Source of the DNA: Vreelandella zhaodongensis
Lineage (GTDB): Bacteria > Pseudomonadota > Gammaproteobacteria > Pseudomonadales > Halomonadaceae
Direction: 5' to 3'
Length of the DNA stretch: 64,000 nucleotides
NCBI RefSeq assembly: GCF_013415115.1
Contig: NZ_JACCDD010000007.1
Span: 124,001 to 188,000, forward strand
In this document: positions 47,912 through 61,038 of the stretch, piece after piece
How positions within the stretch are numbered: the first letter of the stretch is position 1
How the letters are laid out: every line of letters begins with the position of its first letter
Notes under the pieces: generated by a model
The model's input: the letters and a program-made list of their open reading frames with translations, nothing else
The model's database searches: none
What the model was told of the DNA's origin: nothing
Position numbers and translations under genes: made by a program

Positions 47912-50035
47912 TTAACCGTTTTGATTGATGACGGCTTCAACGACGCTGGAGGGCGCCTCCTCGTACTTCGCGAACTCCATAGAGTAGCTCGCGCGGCCCT
48001 GGGTTTGTGAGCGCAGATCGGTTGCGTAACCGAACATCTCACCCAGTGGCACCGTTGCACGAATGACTTTACCAGAAGAGGAGTCATCCATGCCCTGCAC
48101 CAGACCGCGACGACGGCTCAGGTCGCCCATGACGTCACCCATAAACTCTTCGGGGGTCACGATTTCGACCTTCATCACCGGCTCCAGCAGCACGGCCTTG
48201 GCCTTCCTGGCACCTTCTTTCACTGCCATAGAAGAAGCAATCTTGAACGCAGTCTCGTTAGAGTCCACGTCATGGAAGGAGCCATCAAACAGCGTTACTT
48301 TAACGTCAATCATCGGGTAACCCGCGATGACACCGTTTTTCAGCTGCTCATAGGCACCCTTCTCAACCGCAGGTACGTATTCCTTGGGAACTGCACCACC
48401 CACGATTTCAGAGTTGAACTTGAAGAAAATCTCGCCTTCGCCTTCACCCTTTTCTGCTGCTACCAGCGGCTCAATACGCAGCCAGACGTGACCATACTGA
48501 CCACGACCACCCGACTGACGTACGAACTTACCTTCCTGCTCGACGCTACCGCGAATCGTTTCACGATAGGCGACCTGAGGCTTACCGATGTTTGCTTCAA
48601 CCTTGAACTCGCGACGCATACGGTCAACGATAATGTCCAGGTGCAGCTCACCCATACCAGAGATGATGGTCTGGCCAGTCTCTTCGTCGGTTTTAACCTG
48701 GAACGAGGGATCTTCCTGGGCCAATTTACCCAGTGCAACACCCATCTTTTCCTGATCAGCTTTCGACTTCGGCTCTACAGCTACCGAGATAACCGGATCC
48801 GGGAACTCCATGCGCTCGAGAACAATTTTGTTATCGATGTCGCACAGGGTGTCACCCGTGGTGACGTCTTTCAGACCGATACACGCCGCGATATCACCTG
48901 CCAAAATCTCTTTAATTTCTTCGCGTGAGTTAGCGTGCATCTGAACGATACGACCAACACGCTCTTTCTTCTGCTTAACGGAGTTATAAACACCGTCACC
49001 AGATTTTAGAACGCCCGAATAAACACGGATAAAGGTCAAGGTACCAACGAAGGGATCGGTAGCGATTTTAAACGCCAACGCCGCAAACGGAGCACTGTCA
49101 TCAGCTTCACGAGTCGCTACGGTACCGTCTTTATCGTCAAGCTCACCCTCGATCGCCTTAACTTCAGTCGGCGAAGGCATGTATTCGATAATGCCATCAA
49201 GCACCGCCTGAACACCTTTGTTCTTAAATGCAGAACCACAGGTAACCAGAACAATGTCGTTCGCTAACGTACGCGCACGAAGACCGGCCTTGATTTCCTC
49301 AGTCGACAGCTCACCGCCTTCCAAGTACTTGTCCATCAGCTCTTCAGAGCCTTCGGCAGCGGCTTCGATCATTTGCTCACGATAAGTTTCAGCAGTCTCT
49401 TGCAGCTCAGCCGGAATATCAACAAGCTCATACGCCATGCCCAGACTCGCCTCATCCCACAGGATGGCTTTCATCTGGATCAAGTCGATCACGCCTTTGA
49501 AATCTTCCTCTGTGCCCCAGTTGATCTGGATCGGCACAGCGTTAGCTCCCAAGCGCTCTTTAAGCTGGTCAACCACCATAAAGAAGTCAGCGCCGGTACG
49601 ATCCATCTTATTGACGAAAACCATACGCGGAACTTCATACTTATTGGCCTGACGCCAAACGGTTTCGGTCTGCGGCTGAACACCGGAAGAGCCACACAGC
49701 ACAACGACGGCACCATCAAGGACACGCAGAGAACGCTCAACTTCGATAGTGAAGTCAACGTGCCCAGGCGTATCAATGATATTGATACGATGTTCGTCAA
49801 ACTGCTTATTCATACCTTGCCAGAAGGTGGTAACAGCAGCAGAGGTGATAGTAATACCACGCTCCTGCTCTTGTTCCATCCAGTCTGTCGTCGCAGCACC
49901 GTCATGTACCTCACCCACTTTATGGGAAAGGCCGGTATAGAACAGTACGCGCTCTGTTGTCGTGGTTTTACCCGCGTCAACGTGTGCAACAATACCAATA
50001 TTGCGATAACGATTAAGTGGAGTCTTGCGTGCCAC
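47912..50035 (-). CDS. fusA: Elongation factor G
   Basis: Translocation GTPase of 707 residues in five domains. G1 is AHVDAGKT (17-24), followed by DTPGHVDFT and [10 protein letters not shown]; domain IV carries [15 protein letters not shown]. Length and sequence fit the canonical FusA1 rather than a paralogue. Located between rpsG and tuf. Confidence 0.98.
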   Translation of the reverse strand: MARKTPLNRYRNIGIVAHVDAGKTTTTERVLFYTGLSHKVGEVHDGAATTDWMEQEQERGITITSAAVTTFWQGMNKQFDEHRINIIDTPGHVDFTIEVERSLRVLDGAVVVLCGSSGVQPQTETVWRQANKYEVPRMVFVNKMDRTGADFFMVVDQLKERLGANAVPIQINWGTEEDFKGVIDLIQMKAILWDEASLGMAYELVDIPAELQETAETYREQMIEAAAEGSEELMDKYLEGGELSTEEIKAGLRARTLANDIVLVTCGSAFKNKGVQAVLDGIIEYMPSPTEVKAIEGELDDKDGTVATREADDSAPFAALAFKIATDPFVGTLTFIRVYSGVLKSGDGVYNSVKQKKERVGRIVQMHANSREEIKEILAGDIAACIGLKDVTTGDTLCDIDNKIVLERMEFPDPVISVAVEPKSKADQEKMGVALGKLAQEDPSFQVKTDEETGQTIISGMGELHLDIIVDRMRREFKVEANIGKPQVAYRETIRGSVEQEGKFVRQSGGRGQYGHVWLRIEPLVAAEKGEGEGEIFFKFNSEIVGGAVPKEYVPAVEKGAYEQLKNGVIAGYPMIDVKVTLFDGSFHDVDSNETAFKIASSMAVKEGARKAKAVLLEPVMKVEIVTPEEFMGDVMGDLSRRRGLVQGMDDSSSGKVIRATVPLGEMFGYATDLRSQTQGRASYSMEFAKYEEAPSSVVEAVINQNG

Positions 50036-50202
50036 GGTGAAGCTCCCGTTAGTTGGCGATGCTCGTTAATTCATCAATGTTCATTTTACGTATGCCACTG
50101 CCGCCATCGACAACGATAGCGGCGGCGTGTTGCAACACGGCGAAAAAAATCTTTAACGCAGCACAACCAGTAAAAAGCAACACTGACTTAGAAACGCCGA
50201 GT

Positions 50203-50673
50203 TTAGAAACGATAGTGAGAGAAGGCCTTGTTGGCTTCTGCCATACGGTGCACATCTTCACGCTTCTTAACGGCCGAGCCTTTGCCTTCAGCGGCATCCA
50301 GCATTTCACCTGCCAGGCGCTGAACCATCGTTTTTTCACCGCGGCGACGCGCAGCATCCACCAACCAGCGCATTGCTAGGGCTTGGCGACGCGAAGGACG
50401 AACTTCGACCGGCACCTGATAGGTCGCACCACCAACGCGGCGCGACTTTACTTCGACCATCGGCTGGATGGTTTCCAGCGCTTTGTCGAAGATTTCCAGC
50501 GGCTCTTCATTACTACGCTCGGCAACCTTGTCCAACGCACCGTAGACGATGCGCTCAGCTATGGACTTCTTGCCGCTGACCATCAGGTGGTTCATGAACT
50601 TCGCCAGACGCTCACTTCCGAACTTAGGATCCGGCAGGATTTCGCGTTTAGCTACAACTCTTCTTCTAGGCAT
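50203..50673 (-). CDS. rpsG: 30S ribosomal protein S7
   Basis: Head-assembly initiator of 156 residues: [20 protein letters not shown] at the start, then [20 protein letters not shown] and [12 protein letters not shown] at the end. In E. coli it represses the str operon from the rpsL-rpsG gap; the 141-base gap here could hold such a site, but none is identified. Confidence 0.98.
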   Translation of the reverse strand: MPRRRVVAKREILPDPKFGSERLAKFMNHLMVSGKKSIAERIVYGALDKVAERSNEEPLEIFDKALETIQPMVEVKSRRVGGATYQVPVEVRPSRRQALAMRWLVDAARRRGEKTMVQRLAGEMLDAAEGKGSAVKKREDVHRMAEANKAFSHYRF

Positions 50674-50814
50674 GATAAGCCCTCAATTAAGGATCCTTCA
50701 GGTAAACTCGGGACCAGTTGCGCTAATAGCGCCGCCCGACCTTACTCTTATCAGACCGTCATATTCGTATTAAGGTAACAACGCCAGCGCCTTAAGACGC
50801 TGGAACAAGACGCC

Positions 50815-51189
50815 TTAGGACTTCGGACGCTTGGTACCGTACTTAGAACGACCCTGCTTACGGTTCTGTACGCCAGACGTATCAAGGGCGCCACGAACGG
50901 TGTGATAACGCACACCTGGCAAATCCTTTACACGACCGCCGCGAATCAGAACAACAGAGTGCTCTTGCAGGTTGTGACCTTCACCACCGATGTAAGAAGA
51001 CACTTCGAAACCGTTGGTAAGGCGCACACGGCAAACCTTACGCAGGGCCGAGTTCGGCTTCTTAGGGGTAGTAGTATAAACGCGCGTACATACGCCGCGC
51101 TTCTGCGGGCATGCCTGTAGCGCAGGTACGTCACTCTTAGTGACGGGGCGCTTGCGCGGCTTGCGCACTAGCTGATTAATCGTTGCCAT
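50815..51189 (-). CDS. rpsL: 30S ribosomal protein S12
   Basis: Decoding-centre protein. ATG 51189 gives the standard 124 residues ([20 protein letters not shown]); the frame is open 25 codons further upstream but that extension is not part of the family. The streptomycin-critical lysines in [12 protein letters not shown] (43-44) are wild-type. First gene of the str operon. Confidence 0.98.
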   Translation of the reverse strand: MATINQLVRKPRKRPVTKSDVPALQACPQKRGVCTRVYTTTPKKPNSALRKVCRVRLTNGFEVSSYIGGEGHNLQEHSVVLIRGGRVKDLPGVRYHTVRGALDTSGVQNRKQGRSKYGTKRPKS

Positions 51190-51279
51190 GGTGTTTAGCT
51201 GACTCCAATGGTTGCCTGGCCTTTCAACAAATACGGGCAGCGGATGCGGGCGCACCCACCCCACTGTTAAAGGCTGCGC

Positions 51280-51309
51280 ATTCTAAAGGCTGACCCTAGG
51301 TGACGTCAA
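51280..51309 (-). promoter_or_regulatory. Sigma-70 promoter of the str operon (rpsL)
   Basis: On the minus strand TTGACG (51304-51309), an 18-base spacer and TAGAAT (51280-51285) form a strong promoter match about 90 bases upstream of rpsL. The -35 box touches the base of the hairpin that follows rpoC. Confidence 0.75.
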
Positions 51310-51338
51310 GTCTTGCTGGCGGTTTAACCAGCAAGACT
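51309..51338 (-). terminator. Hairpin after rpoC
   Basis: A perfect 11-base-pair inverted repeat (AGTCTTGCTGG with CCAGCAAGACT) 50 bases after rpoC. There is no U tract, so it may be a weak terminator, an mRNA-stabilising 3' end, or act with a downstream factor. Confidence 0.5.
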
Positions 51339-51387
51339 GAGCCATAAGGGCCAGCGACTCGTTGTTACTCGTTTTCCTTACCGTCGA

Positions 51388-54300
51388 TTACAGCTCGTCG
51401 TCTGAATCAAGGGCGGTTAACTGAGCACCAAGCTCCTGCTCAACTTCGGTAGCCGATGGGTTGAACAGACGCTCAACGTCTTCGCGCTTGCGACGACGCT
51501 CTGCGTGGTGAGTCAGACCGGTACCTGCCGGAATCAGACGTCCAACCACCACGTTTTCTTTCAGGCCGCGCAGATAGTCGCGCTTGCCGGTCACCGCTGC
51601 TTCGGTCAATACGCGTGTCGTTTCCTGGAACGACGCCGCCGAAATGAACGACTCAGTGGCCAAGCTGGCCTTGGTAATACCCAGCAACAAACGCTGATAC
51701 TTGGCTGGGAATTTATTCTCTTTTTCAAGCCGCGCGTTCTGCTCAAGCACACGCACAAGCTCCGCCTGATCGCCGGTAATGAAGTCAGAGTCACCCGAGT
51801 CGGTGATCTCCACCTTACGCAGCATCTGGCGTACGATAACCTCAATATGCTTATCGTTGATGCCTACACCCTGCAGACGATAAACGTCCTGAACTTCGGC
51901 GGTGATGTACTTGGCCAACTCCGCCACGCCCAACAAACGCAGGATATCGTGAGGATTGCTTGGACCATCCGAAATCACTTCACCCTTTTCGACGGCTTCA
52001 CCTTCGAAGACAGCAATCTGACGCCATTTCGGGATCAGCGCTTCAAACGGGTCGCCAGACTCCGGCGTGATCGTCAAACGACGTTTACCCTTGGTCTCTT
52101 TGCCGAAGCTGATAACACCACTGATTTCAGCCAGGATGGCAGACTCTTTCGGCTTACGTGCTTCAAACAAGTCAGCAACCCGCGGCAGACCACCGGTGAT
52201 GTCTTTGTTACCCGAGGCCTCTACTGGGATACGCGCAACAACTTCACCCACACCGATCGTGGCACCATCATCTGCTGAAATAATGGAGTTACCTGGTAAC
52301 AGGTACTGTACCGGGGTGTTAGAGCCTGAGACTGAGACGTACTCACCAGAGGCATCTTGCAACATGACCATCGGGCGCTTATCGCGTCCTGCCATCGGGC
52401 GTGCTGCCGACTCAATCACCTCAATAGAAGACAAGCCCGTCATCTCATCGACGGTACGGTGCATGGTGACACCTTCGTCAAGATCGATGAATTGCGCTTT
52501 ACCTTCTACTTCAGCGATAACGGGGTGAGTGTGCGGATCCCACTTCGCAACAATCGCGCCACCATCAACCACGTCGCCATCACGTACGGAAAGCTCGGCA
52601 CCGTAGGGCAGCTTGTAGTACTCACGCTCACGACCATGATCATCAGCTACCGCCAGGGCGCTGGAACGGGATACCACTACCAATTTACCGTCAGCACGCT
52701 CTACATGCTTGATGTTGTGCAGGCGCACTTTACCGCCATGCTTGACCTGAACACTGTCCACTGCCGATGAGCGCGAGGCCGCACCACCGATGTGGAAGGT
52801 ACGCATGGTCAGCTGGGTACCCGGCTCACCGATAGACTGAGCAGCGATAACGCCGACAGATTCACCGATATTCACCTGGTGGCCACGGGCCAAGTCACGA
52901 CCATAACAGGATGAACAAACACCGTGAGCCGTGTCACAAGTAATGGTCGAGCGTACAATGATCTCGTCCACACCCATGGTATCCAGCTCTGCACACCATT
53001 TCTCATCTAGCAGGGTGCCACGCGGGATCAGAACTTCATCCGTGCCTGGATCTACCACATCCTGAGCAACAACACGGCCAAGTACGCGCTGGGACAGCGG
53101 TACAATAATGTCGCCACCCTCGATAATCGGATGCAGCGTCAAGCCGTTTTCGGTGCCACAGTCGGTCTCTGTGATGACCAAGTCCTGAGCAACGTCAACC
53201 AGACGACGAGTCAGGTAACCAGAGTTAGCCGTTTTCAGGGCCGTATCCGCCAGACCTTTACGGGCACCGTGGGTCGAGATGAAGTACTGAAGTACGTTCA
53301 GACCTTCACGGAAGTTGGCAACGATCGGCGTTTCGATGATCGAGCCATCCGGCTTAGCCATCAGACCACGCATACCTGCCAGCTGACGAATCTGAGCGGC
53401 AGAACCACGCGCCCCGGAGTCCGCCATGATGAAGACGCTATTGAACGAGTCTTGCTCGACTTCGTTACCTTCGCGGTCGACAACGGTCTCTTTAGAGATA
53501 CCCACCATCATCGCTTTGGCGACTTTATCGTTGGCCTTCGACCAGATATCGATAACCTTGTTGTACTTCTCACCGGCAGTTACCAGGCCAGAAGAGAACT
53601 GGTCTTCGATCTCTTTCACTTCTGCTTCCGCAGCGTCAACAATCTCGGTTTTCGCGTCAGGAATAACGAAGTCGTTAACCCCGATCGATGCACCCGACCA
53701 TGTTGCCAAACGGAAACCGGTATACATCAGCTGATCAGCAAAGATAACCGTGGGCTTCAGGCCAGCACGACGGTATACCTCGTTGATCAGGCTGGAGATC
53801 GCCTTCTTCTTCATCGGCTGGTCGATTAGCGAGAACGGCACGCCTTCGGGCAGAATGCGGAACAGTAGCGCACGACCAACTGTGGTGTCGTAGATGCGAC
53901 GGTGGAAGCTGCGCTCGCCGCTCTCTTCTTCGACATCCACTTCGTCCAGACGAACTTTCACACGGGCATGTAACGACACCGATTGGGTACCGAAAGCACG
54001 CTCTACCTCGTTGAGGTCAGAGAACACCATGCCCTCGCCTTTGGCGTTGATCTTTTCGCGGGTCATGTAATACAGACCCAGAACAACGTCTTGGGACGGC
54101 ACGATAATCGGCTCGCCGTTGGCTGGCGACAGTACGTTATTGGTGGCCATCATCAGCGCACGCGCTTCAAGCTGGGCTTCCAGGGTCAGCGGTACGTGTA
54201 CCGCCATCTGGTCACCGTCGAAGTCGGCGTTGTAGGCGGCACACACCAGCGGGTGCAGCTGGATCGCCTTACCTTCGATCAACAGCGGCTCAAACGCTTG

Positions 54301-55602
54301 AATACCAAGGCGGTGAAGCGTCGGCGCACGGTTAAGCAGTACCGGATGTTCGCGGATAACATCAGCAAGGATGTCCCACACCTCCGGCAGTTCGCGCTCA
54401 ACCATTTTCTTCGCCGCTTTAATCGTAGACGCGTAGCCTAACGACTGCAGCTTGGAGTAGATAAACGGCTTGAACAGCTCAAGCGCCATTTTCTTCGGCA
54501 AACCACACTGGTGTAGACGCAGGGTCGGACCAACGGTGATAACCGAGCGGCCTGAGTAGTCAACGCGCTTACCTAGCAAGTTCTGACGGAAACGACCTTG
54601 CTTACCCTTGATCATGTCGGCAAGGGATTTCAGGGGACGCTTGTTAGAGCCTGTGATAGCACGGCCACGACGACCGTTATCGAGCAGCGCATCAACCGCC
54701 TCTTGCAGCATACGCTTCTCGTTGCGCACGATAATGTCCGGCGCATTGAGGTCGAGCAGACGCTTCAAGCGGTTGTTACGGTTAATGACACGACGGTAAA
54801 GGTCGTTCAAATCTGAGGTCGCGAAGCGGCCACCGTCTAGCGGTACCAACGGACGGAGATCCGGTGGCAGCACAGGCAGCACTTCCATGACCATCCACGC
54901 CGGCGCATTGCCGGAGTGGTAGAACGCTTCCAGCAGCTTGAGGCGCTTAGAAAGCTTCTTGATCTTGGTCTCAGAGTTGGTCTGCGGAATTTCTTCACGC
55001 AGATGATTAATCTCTTCTTCCAGATCGATATCTTTCAGCAGTTCTTGGACAGCTTCAGCACCCATGCGGGCATCGAAGTCATCGCCGAACTCTTCTAGCG
55101 CTTCAAAATACTGTTCGTCGTTGAGTAGCTGACCACGCTCCAGCGTGGTCATACCGGGATCGATAACGACAAAGCTCTCGAAGTACAGCACACGCTCGAT
55201 ATCACGCAGGGTCATATCGAGGAACATGCCAATACGCGACGGCAGCGACTTCAAAAACCAAATGTGAGCAACCGGCGACGCCAGTTCGATGTGACCCATG
55301 CGCTCACGGCGCACGGCAGCCTTGGTGACTTCGACGCCACACTTCTCACAAATAATGCCGCGGTGCTTCATGCGCTTATACTTGCCGCACAAGCACTCGT
55401 AGTCTTTGACCGGGCCGAAAATCTTGGCGCAGAACAGACCATCCCGCTCCGGCTTAAAGGTACGGTAGTTGATGGTCTCAGGCTTCTTCACCTCGCCGAA
55501 CGACCAGGAGCGAATCATGTCCGGCGACGCCAGGGTAATCTTGATCGCGTCAAACTCTTCGGACTGAGATTGCGATTTGAGTACTTTCACCAAATCTTTC
55601 AT
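51388..55602 (-). CDS. rpoC: RNA polymerase subunit beta-prime
   Basis: Catalytic subunit of 1404 residues (E. coli 1407). The zinc ribbon cysteines are Cys70, Cys72, Cys85 and Cys88, and the Mg2+ aspartates of NADFDGDQ are Asp460, Asp462 and Asp464, all at exactly the E. coli positions. The second zinc site ([20 protein letters not shown]) and bridge helix are intact. It starts ten bases after the rpoB stop. Confidence 0.99.
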   Translation of the reverse strand: MKDLVKVLKSQSQSEEFDAIKITLASPDMIRSWSFGEVKKPETINYRTFKPERDGLFCAKIFGPVKDYECLCGKYKRMKHRGIICEKCGVEVTKAAVRRERMGHIELASPVAHIWFLKSLPSRIGMFLDMTLRDIERVLYFESFVVIDPGMTTLERGQLLNDEQYFEALEEFGDDFDARMGAEAVQELLKDIDLEEEINHLREEIPQTNSETKIKKLSKRLKLLEAFYHSGNAPAWMVMEVLPVLPPDLRPLVPLDGGRFATSDLNDLYRRVINRNNRLKRLLDLNAPDIIVRNEKRMLQEAVDALLDNGRRGRAITGSNKRPLKSLADMIKGKQGRFRQNLLGKRVDYSGRSVITVGPTLRLHQCGLPKKMALELFKPFIYSKLQSLGYASTIKAAKKMVERELPEVWDILADVIREHPVLLNRAPTLHRLGIQAFEPLLIEGKAIQLHPLVCAAYNADFDGDQMAVHVPLTLEAQLEARALMMATNNVLSPANGEPIIVPSQDVVLGLYYMTREKINAKGEGMVFSDLNEVERAFGTQSVSLHARVKVRLDEVDVEEESGERSFHRRIYDTTVGRALLFRILPEGVPFSLIDQPMKKKAISSLINEVYRRAGLKPTVIFADQLMYTGFRLATWSGASIGVNDFVIPDAKTEIVDAAEAEVKEIEDQFSSGLVTAGEKYNKVIDIWSKANDKVAKAMMVGISKETVVDREGNEVEQDSFNSVFIMADSGARGSAAQIRQLAGMRGLMAKPDGSIIETPIVANFREGLNVLQYFISTHGARKGLADTALKTANSGYLTRRLVDVAQDLVITETDCGTENGLTLHPIIEGGDIIVPLSQRVLGRVVAQDVVDPGTDEVLIPRGTLLDEKWCAELDTMGVDEIIVRSTITCDTAHGVCSSCYGRDLARGHQVNIGESVGVIAAQSIGEPGTQLTMRTFHIGGAASRSSAVDSVQVKHGGKVRLHNIKHVERADGKLVVVSRSSALAVADDHGREREYYKLPYGAELSVRDGDVVDGGAIVAKWDPHTHPVIAEVEGKAQFIDLDEGVTMHRTVDEMTGLSSIEVIESAARPMAGRDKRPMVMLQDASGEYVSVSGSNTPVQYLLPGNSIISADDGATIGVGEVVARIPVEASGNKDITGGLPRVADLFEARKPKESAILAEISGVISFGKETKGKRRLTITPESGDPFEALIPKWRQIAVFEGEAVEKGEVISDGPSNPHDILRLLGVAELAKYITAEVQDVYRLQGVGINDKHIEVIVRQMLRKVEITDSGDSDFITGDQAELVRVLEQNARLEKENKFPAKYQRLLLGITKASLATESFISAASFQETTRVLTEAAVTGKRDYLRGLKENVVVGRLIPAGTGLTHHAERRRKREDVERLFNPSATEVEQELGAQLTALDSDDEL

Positions 55603-55612
55603 GGGACGGCTC

Positions 55613-58600
55613 CTAGCTCTCTAACTCGATATCGATGCCCAGCGAGCGGATTTCCTTCACGAGTACATTGAAGGATTCCGGCATGCCTGCCTGCATGGTG
55701 TGGTCGCCATCCACGATGTTTTTATACATCTTGGTGCGACCTTCGACGTCATCCGACTTGACGGTGAGCATCTCTTGCAGCGTATACGCGGCACCGTAAG
55801 CTTCCAGCGCCCACACTTCCATCTCACCAAAACGCTGACCACCGAACTGCGCCTTACCACCCAGCGGCTGCTGAGTCACAAGCGAGTAAGAACCAGTAGA
55901 ACGCGCGTGCATCTTATCGTCTACCAAGTGGTTCAGCTTGAGCATGTACATGTAGCCGACGGTAACTGGGCGGTCAAACGATTCGCCAGTACGACCATCA
56001 TACAGCGTCATTTGGCCAGACTCAGGGATGTCAGCCAGCTTCAGCAGGTGTTTGATTTCGTGCTCTTTAGCACCATCAAATACCGGCGTTGCCATGGGTA
56101 CACCGCCCTTGAGATTTTTCGCCAGCGCGATGATCTCTTCATCACTCAGCGAATCAATGTCTTCGACACGGGTACCTGGCGTGTTGTATATCTGACCCAG
56201 GAAGTCGCGAATTTCAGCAATCTGCTGGCCACGGGCGTCACGCAGCATGGCATCGATCTTCATGCCTAAGCCACGCGCAGCCATCCCCAGGTGGGTTTCC
56301 AAGATCTGACCAACGTTCATGCGCGACGGAACGCCCAGCGGGTTCAGCACCACATCAACCGGCTCGCCCTTCTCGTCGAACGGCATATCTTCGATGGGCA
56401 TGATCGCCGAGATAACACCTTTGTTACCGTGACGGCCTGCCATCTTGTCGCCTGGCTGAATACGACGCTTGACCGCCATGTAAACTTTGACGATTTTGAG
56501 AACGCCCGGCGCGAGATCGTCGCCCTGGGTCAACTTGCGCTTCTTATCTTCAAAGCGCTCGTCCATCTCTTTACGGCGGTTCTCTAACTGCTCATCCGCC
56601 TGGGCCAGCAATTCGTTAAAGGCCTCATCCTGCATGCGCAGTTTGAACCACTGCTGGCGCGGCAACTCGTCCAGATATGCCTCGTCGAGCACGTCGCCTT
56701 TCGTCAGCTGCGGGCCACCGTTAACCGCCTGCCCTTCCAGGGTACGCTTCAGACGCTCAAAAGTAGCGTCTTCAGCAATCCGGTAGGTTTCCTGAAGGTC
56801 TTTACGCACCTCGTCCAACTGCATCTGCTCGATGGCGAGAGCGCGGGTATCTTTTTCAACGCCGTCACGGGTAAATACCTGAACGTCGATAACCGTGCCT
56901 TTCATACCGGTCGGCGCGCGCAGCGAGGTGTCTTTAACGTCAGACGCCTTTTCACCGAAAATCGCACGAAGCAGCTTCTCTTCCGGCGTCAGCTGGGTTT
57001 CACCTTTCGGCGTTACCTTACCGACCAGAATATCGCCAGGGCCAACCTCGGCACCGATATAGACAACGCCTGACTCATCCAATTTGCCCAGCGCAGATTC
57101 GCCAACGTTGGGAATATCGGCAGTAATCTCTTCCGGCCCCAACTTGGTGTCGCGAGACACACAGGTCAGCTCTTGGATATGAATCGTGGTGAAGCGGTCT
57201 TCTTGTACCACCCGCTCAGACAGCAGGATGGAGTCCTCGAAGTTGTAACCATTCCAGGGCATGAACGCGATGCGCATGTTCTGGCCCAGTGCCAGATCAC
57301 CCATATCAACAGATGGGCCGTCGGCAAGAATGTCGCCACGGGCTACGTTGTCACCAGGACGCACGATGGGGCGCTGGTTCATACAGGTGTTCTGGTTTGA
57401 ACGGGTGTACTTGGTCAGGTTGTAGATATCAACACCAGCTTCACCGCCGATGATTTCATCTTCATGTACCCGCACCACCACACGACGTGCGTCAACAGAG
57501 TCGATCACACCACCACGACGAGCCACGGCGCACACACCGGAGTCACGAGCAACGAAGCGCTCCATACCGGTACCCACCAGCGGCTTGTCAGCGCGCAAGG
57601 TTGGTACGGCCTGACGCTGCATGTTCGCACCCATCAAGGCGCGGTTAGCATCATCGTGCTCAAGGAACGGAATCAATGCGGCCGCTACTGAAACAACCTG
57701 GCGCGGAGACACGTCCATCAAGGTGACCTGCTCAGGACGCATAAACGTGGTTTCACCACGGTGACGCACCTGAACCAAGTCATCGCTCAGCTTGTTGGAT
57801 TCATCAACAGCTGCCGACGCCTGGGCAATAACGAAGTCACCCTCCTCGATCGCCGACAGGTGGACGATATCGTCGGTCACCTGGCCAGCGTTCACCTTAC
57901 GGTAAGGCGTTTCGAGGAAGCCGTAGCTGTTGGTATGGCTGTACGTCGCCAAAGAGTTGATCAGGCCGATGTTCGGGCCTTCCGGCGTTTCGATTGGGCA
58001 CAGACGGCCATAGTGCGTGGCGTGTACGTCGCGCACTTCGAAGCCAGCACGCTCACGGGTCAAACCACCTGGGCCGAGTGCAGACACACGACGCTTGTGG
58101 GTAACCTCAGAAAGCGGGTTATTCTGATCCATGAACTGGGATAGCTGGCTGGAACCGAAGAACTCTTTCACCGCTGCCGCAACCGGCTTGGCGTTGATCA
58201 AGTCTTGGGGCATCAGACCTTCACTTTCCGCCATGGAAAGGCGCTCTTTCACCGCACGCTCTACACGCACCAAGCCCACGCGGAACTGGTTTTCAGCCAT
58301 TTCGCCTACACAGCGAATACGACGGTTGCCCAGGTGATCGATATCGTCAACGTCGCCGAAGCCGTTACGGATATTGATCAACTCGCGCAGTACATCAAGG
58401 ATGTCTTTGCGATCCAGAACGCCAGACCCTGTGTCAGTATCGCGACGCAGACGACGGTTGAACTTCATCCGACCGACGCCCGACAGGTCGTAGCGGTCTT
58501 CACTGAAGAACAAGTTGTTAAACAGCGTCTCGGCAGCATCCTTAGTGGGTGGCTCGCCAGGACGCATCATGCGATAAATTTCCACCAGCGCCTCAAGCGC

Positions 58601-59689
58601 AGACGCCGTGGTATCCAACTTCAGCGTATCGGAAATAAACGAACCGCAATCGAGGTCGTTGGTGTAAAGCGTTTCAATGTCAGTGATCCCACCTTGTGCC
58701 ATGCGCTCTAGCAACTCGGGTGTGATTTCACTGTTACACGGACAGATCAGCTCACCTGTTTTGGTGTCAATCTGATCTTTTGCCAGCGTTTTGCCAAATA
58801 GGTATTCCATTGGCACTTCCAGACGCTCAAGGCCTGCTTTCTCAAGCTGACGAATATGCTTCTGGGTAATACGACGCCCTTCCTCAACAATAATACCGCC
58901 CTCGCCATCTTTGATGTCGAAGGTGGCAGTCTCACCACGCAGGCGTGACGGCACGAGCTCCACTGAGAAGCCCGACTTATCAATGTGGAACTTGCTGGTT
59001 TCGAAGAACTCTTCAAGAATCTCTTCGGTGCTCATTCCCAAGGCACGCATCAGTACCGACGCAGGCAGTTTCCGGCGACGGTCGATACGTACAAAGACGT
59101 TGTCTTTGGGATCGAATTCGAAGTCCAGCCAGGAGCCACGGTAAGGAATCACTCGTGCAGAGTAGAGCAGCTTACCAGAGGAGTGACTCTTGCCTTTATC
59201 GTGGTCAAAGAACACACCAGGCGAGCGATGGAGCTGGGAAACGATAACCCGCTCAGTACCATTGATAACAAAGGTACCGTTCTCGGTCATCAGGGGGATT
59301 TCCCCCATGTAAACTTCCTGCTCTTTAATATCCTTGATTGCCTTGTTCGACGAGTCGCGATCATAGATGATCAAGCGAACTTTGACGCGCAGCGGGGCGG
59401 AGTAGGTCACGCCACGCAGCTGACACTCCTTCACATCGAACGCCGGCGTGCCGAAACGGTAGCTGACATACTCCAATGCCGCATTGCCGGAGAAGCTCTC
59501 GATCGGAAACACGGACTTAAACGCCGCGTGCAGGCCAACCTCGTGGCGCTCGTCGGGCGAACGATCCTGCTGGAGAAAGTCGTAGTAGGAATCAAGCTGG
59601 ATGGCCAGCAAGTAAGGCACATCCATCACTTGGGGCAGTTTGCCGAAATCCTTGCGGATGCGTTTTTTCTCAGTATATGAGTAAGCCAT
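55613..59689 (-). CDS. rpoB: RNA polymerase subunit beta
   Basis: Subunit of 1358 residues (E. coli 1342). The rifampicin region [20 protein letters not shown] is wild-type at the main resistance positions. The C-terminal [20 protein letters not shown] motif is intact. It begins [21 protein letters not shown] 361-base gap with an attenuator-like hairpin separates it from rplL. Confidence 0.99.
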   Translation of the reverse strand: MAYSYTEKKRIRKDFGKLPQVMDVPYLLAIQLDSYYDFLQQDRSPDERHEVGLHAAFKSVFPIESFSGNAALEYVSYRFGTPAFDVKECQLRGVTYSAPLRVKVRLIIYDRDSSNKAIKDIKEQEVYMGEIPLMTENGTFVINGTERVIVSQLHRSPGVFFDHDKGKSHSSGKLLYSARVIPYRGSWLDFEFDPKDNVFVRIDRRRKLPASVLMRALGMSTEEILEEFFETSKFHIDKSGFSVELVPSRLRGETATFDIKDGEGGIIVEEGRRITQKHIRQLEKAGLERLEVPMEYLFGKTLAKDQIDTKTGELICPCNSEITPELLERMAQGGITDIETLYTNDLDCGSFISDTLKLDTTASALEALVEIYRMMRPGEPPTKDAAETLFNNLFFSEDRYDLSGVGRMKFNRRLRRDTDTGSGVLDRKDILDVLRELINIRNGFGDVDDIDHLGNRRIRCVGEMAENQFRVGLVRVERAVKERLSMAESEGLMPQDLINAKPVAAAVKEFFGSSQLSQFMDQNNPLSEVTHKRRVSALGPGGLTRERAGFEVRDVHATHYGRLCPIETPEGPNIGLINSLATYSHTNSYGFLETPYRKVNAGQVTDDIVHLSAIEEGDFVIAQASAAVDESNKLSDDLVQVRHRGETTFMRPEQVTLMDVSPRQVVSVAAALIPFLEHDDANRALMGANMQRQAVPTLRADKPLVGTGMERFVARDSGVCAVARRGGVIDSVDARRVVVRVHEDEIIGGEAGVDIYNLTKYTRSNQNTCMNQRPIVRPGDNVARGDILADGPSVDMGDLALGQNMRIAFMPWNGYNFEDSILLSERVVQEDRFTTIHIQELTCVSRDTKLGPEEITADIPNVGESALGKLDESGVVYIGAEVGPGDILVGKVTPKGETQLTPEEKLLRAIFGEKASDVKDTSLRAPTGMKGTVIDVQVFTRDGVEKDTRALAIEQMQLDEVRKDLQETYRIAEDATFERLKRTLEGQAVNGGPQLTKGDVLDEAYLDELPRQQWFKLRMQDEAFNELLAQADEQLENRRKEMDERFEDKKRKLTQGDDLAPGVLKIVKVYMAVKRRIQPGDKMAGRHGNKGVISAIMPIEDMPFDEKGEPVDVVLNPLGVPSRMNVGQILETHLGMAARGLGMKIDAMLRDARGQQIAEIRDFLGQIYNTPGTRVEDIDSLSDEEIIALAKNLKGGVPMATPVFDGAKEHEIKHLLKLADIPESGQMTLYDGRTGESFDRPVTVGYMYMLKLNHLVDDKMHARSTGSYSLVTQQPLGGKAQFGGQRFGEMEVWALEAYGAAYTLQEMLTVKSDDVEGRTKMYKNIVDGDHTMQAGMPESFNVLVKEIRSLGIDIELES

Positions 59690-60050
59690 CTGTATTCCCC
59701 AGCTTGTTCACCATGGGTGACCGATGCGTGGTCATCTGCCCCGCGGGCGTTTCAGACGCAGACAGCAAGCTCCTAAATCGGTAGCTCGCCGTCAAAAATC
59801 TTGATAGATAACAGTGTTACAGTAGTGCTGCGAGCGCTTCGCTATCATTCACTGTCACTCGCGCTTCACAACTTACGCTTCACAACTTACGCTTCACAAC
59901 AACGGTCTTACTGTTTTGCTGCTTTTTACCGCAGCCTTTCTGCTGTAGCGCTGCAGGACAGCATGATACAACAGAAAAAGGCCGGCAGCGGGATAAGCCC
60001 GCCGCCAGCCGTGGAAGCTTACGCAGCGCGTAAAGCCATCAGCACAAGGA
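59690..60050 (-). other. rplL-rpoB intergenic region with 14-bp tandem repeats
   Basis: This 361-base stretch has no supported gene. It holds the attenuator hairpin at 59975-60010 and, at 59863-59900, two and two-thirds copies of GCTTCACAACTTAC in tandem. In E. coli the equivalent region has an attenuator and an RNase III site that set the ratio of L7/L12 to RNA polymerase. The remaining sequence has no clear promoter or ORF. Confidence 0.7.
59975..60010 (-). terminator. Attenuator hairpin between rplL and rpoB
   Basis: On the minus strand a long GC-rich hairpin (GGCTGGCGGCGGG, loop, CCCGCTGCCGGCC) with two internal mismatches is followed by TTTTT, about 40 bases after the rplL stop. Because rpoB has no obvious separate promoter, partial read-through is expected, as at the E. 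coli site. Confidence 0.85.
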
Positions 60051-60422
60051 TTACTTGAGCTCGACGCTTGCGCCCGCTTCTTCCAGCTTGGTTTTAGCTG
60101 CTTCAGCGTCTTCTTTAGACATTGCTTCTTTGATGGTAGCCGGCGCGCCGTCAACCGCACCCTTGGCTTCTTTCAGGCCAAGACCGGTGATTTCGCGAAC
60201 TGCTTTGATGACGTTAACTTTCTTGTCACCAGCAGAAGTCAGTACCAGATCAAATTCAGTCTGCTCTTCAGCAGCTGCTTCGCCGCCTGCAGCCGGACCA
60301 GCCATAACGGCTGCTGCTGCAGATACGCCGAACTTCTCTTCCATCGCTTCGATCAGCTCGACAACTTCCATTACGGACATGTCGGCTACAGCATTGATGA
60401 TATCGTCTTTGGTCAGTGCCAT
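60051..60422 (-). CDS. rplL: 50S ribosomal protein L7/L12
   Basis: Stalk protein present in several copies, 123 residues. ATG 60422 ([20 protein letters not shown]) is used; the frame is open 18 codons further upstream without family support. An alanine-rich hinge ([14 protein letters not shown]) joins the helical dimerisation domain to the factor-binding domain [20 protein letters not shown]. Confidence 0.98.
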   Translation of the reverse strand: MALTKDDIINAVADMSVMEVVELIEAMEEKFGVSAAAAVMAGPAAGGEAAAEEQTEFDLVLTSAGDKKVNVIKAVREITGLGLKEAKGAVDGAPATIKEAMSKEDAEAAKTKLEEAGASVELK

Positions 60423-60534
60423 TGTCTCATTCCTAACTTTGCGGGAGCCTCGGTTTACCGAGTGCTCAGGATTCATTGCATGGTTCGAGCAGCGCCCTGC
60501 TTATGCAGCGCAGACTGCTTGCAAAAAGACCTGC

Positions 60535-61038
60535 TTATGCAGCTTCTTCTTGCTTCTGGTCGCGCAGAGCGGCCAGTGTACGAACCAGCTTGCCAGCGGA
60601 GGCTTCTTTCATTACCGACATCAACTTGGCAATTGCTTCGTCGTAAGTCGGTAGGGTTGCTAGACGATCGATGTCAGCAGCCGGAATCAGCTCACCTTCG
60701 TAGGCCAGCGCCTTCACTTCGAAGTTCTGATCTTGCTTCGCGAACTCTTTGAACAAACGAGCGGCAGCGCCCGGATGCTCGGTAGAGAAAGCCAGCAGAG
60801 TAGGACCAACAAAGCTCTCGTTCAGGCACTCCCACTGAGTACCTTCGAGGGCGCGGCGCGCCAGGGTGTTGCGAACAACACGCAGCTGGACGCCATTCTC
60901 GCGCGCTTGCTTGCGCAGGTCGGTCATCTTACCGACTGTAACGCCGCGAGAATCGGCAACTACGACGGAGAGTGCGCCCTTGGCCGCTTCACTGACCTCG
61001 GCAACAATCGCTTTCTTGCCTTCAAGTGCTAGTGGCAC
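60535..61038 (-). CDS. rplJ: 50S ribosomal protein L10
   Basis: Stalk base that holds L7/L12, 167 residues. The start is GTG 61038, with AAGGAG upstream; the product then reads [20 protein letters not shown] as in the family, whereas the open frame upstream has no homology. [20 protein letters not shown] and [20 protein letters not shown] are intact. It follows a 304-base leader. Confidence 0.96.
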   Translation of the reverse strand: MPLALEGKKAIVAEVSEAAKGALSVVVADSRGVTVGKMTDLRKQARENGVQLRVVRNTLARRALEGTQWECLNESFVGPTLLAFSTEHPGAAARLFKEFAKQDQNFEVKALAYEGELIPAADIDRLATLPTYDEAIAKLMSVMKEASAGKLVRTLAALRDQKQEEAA

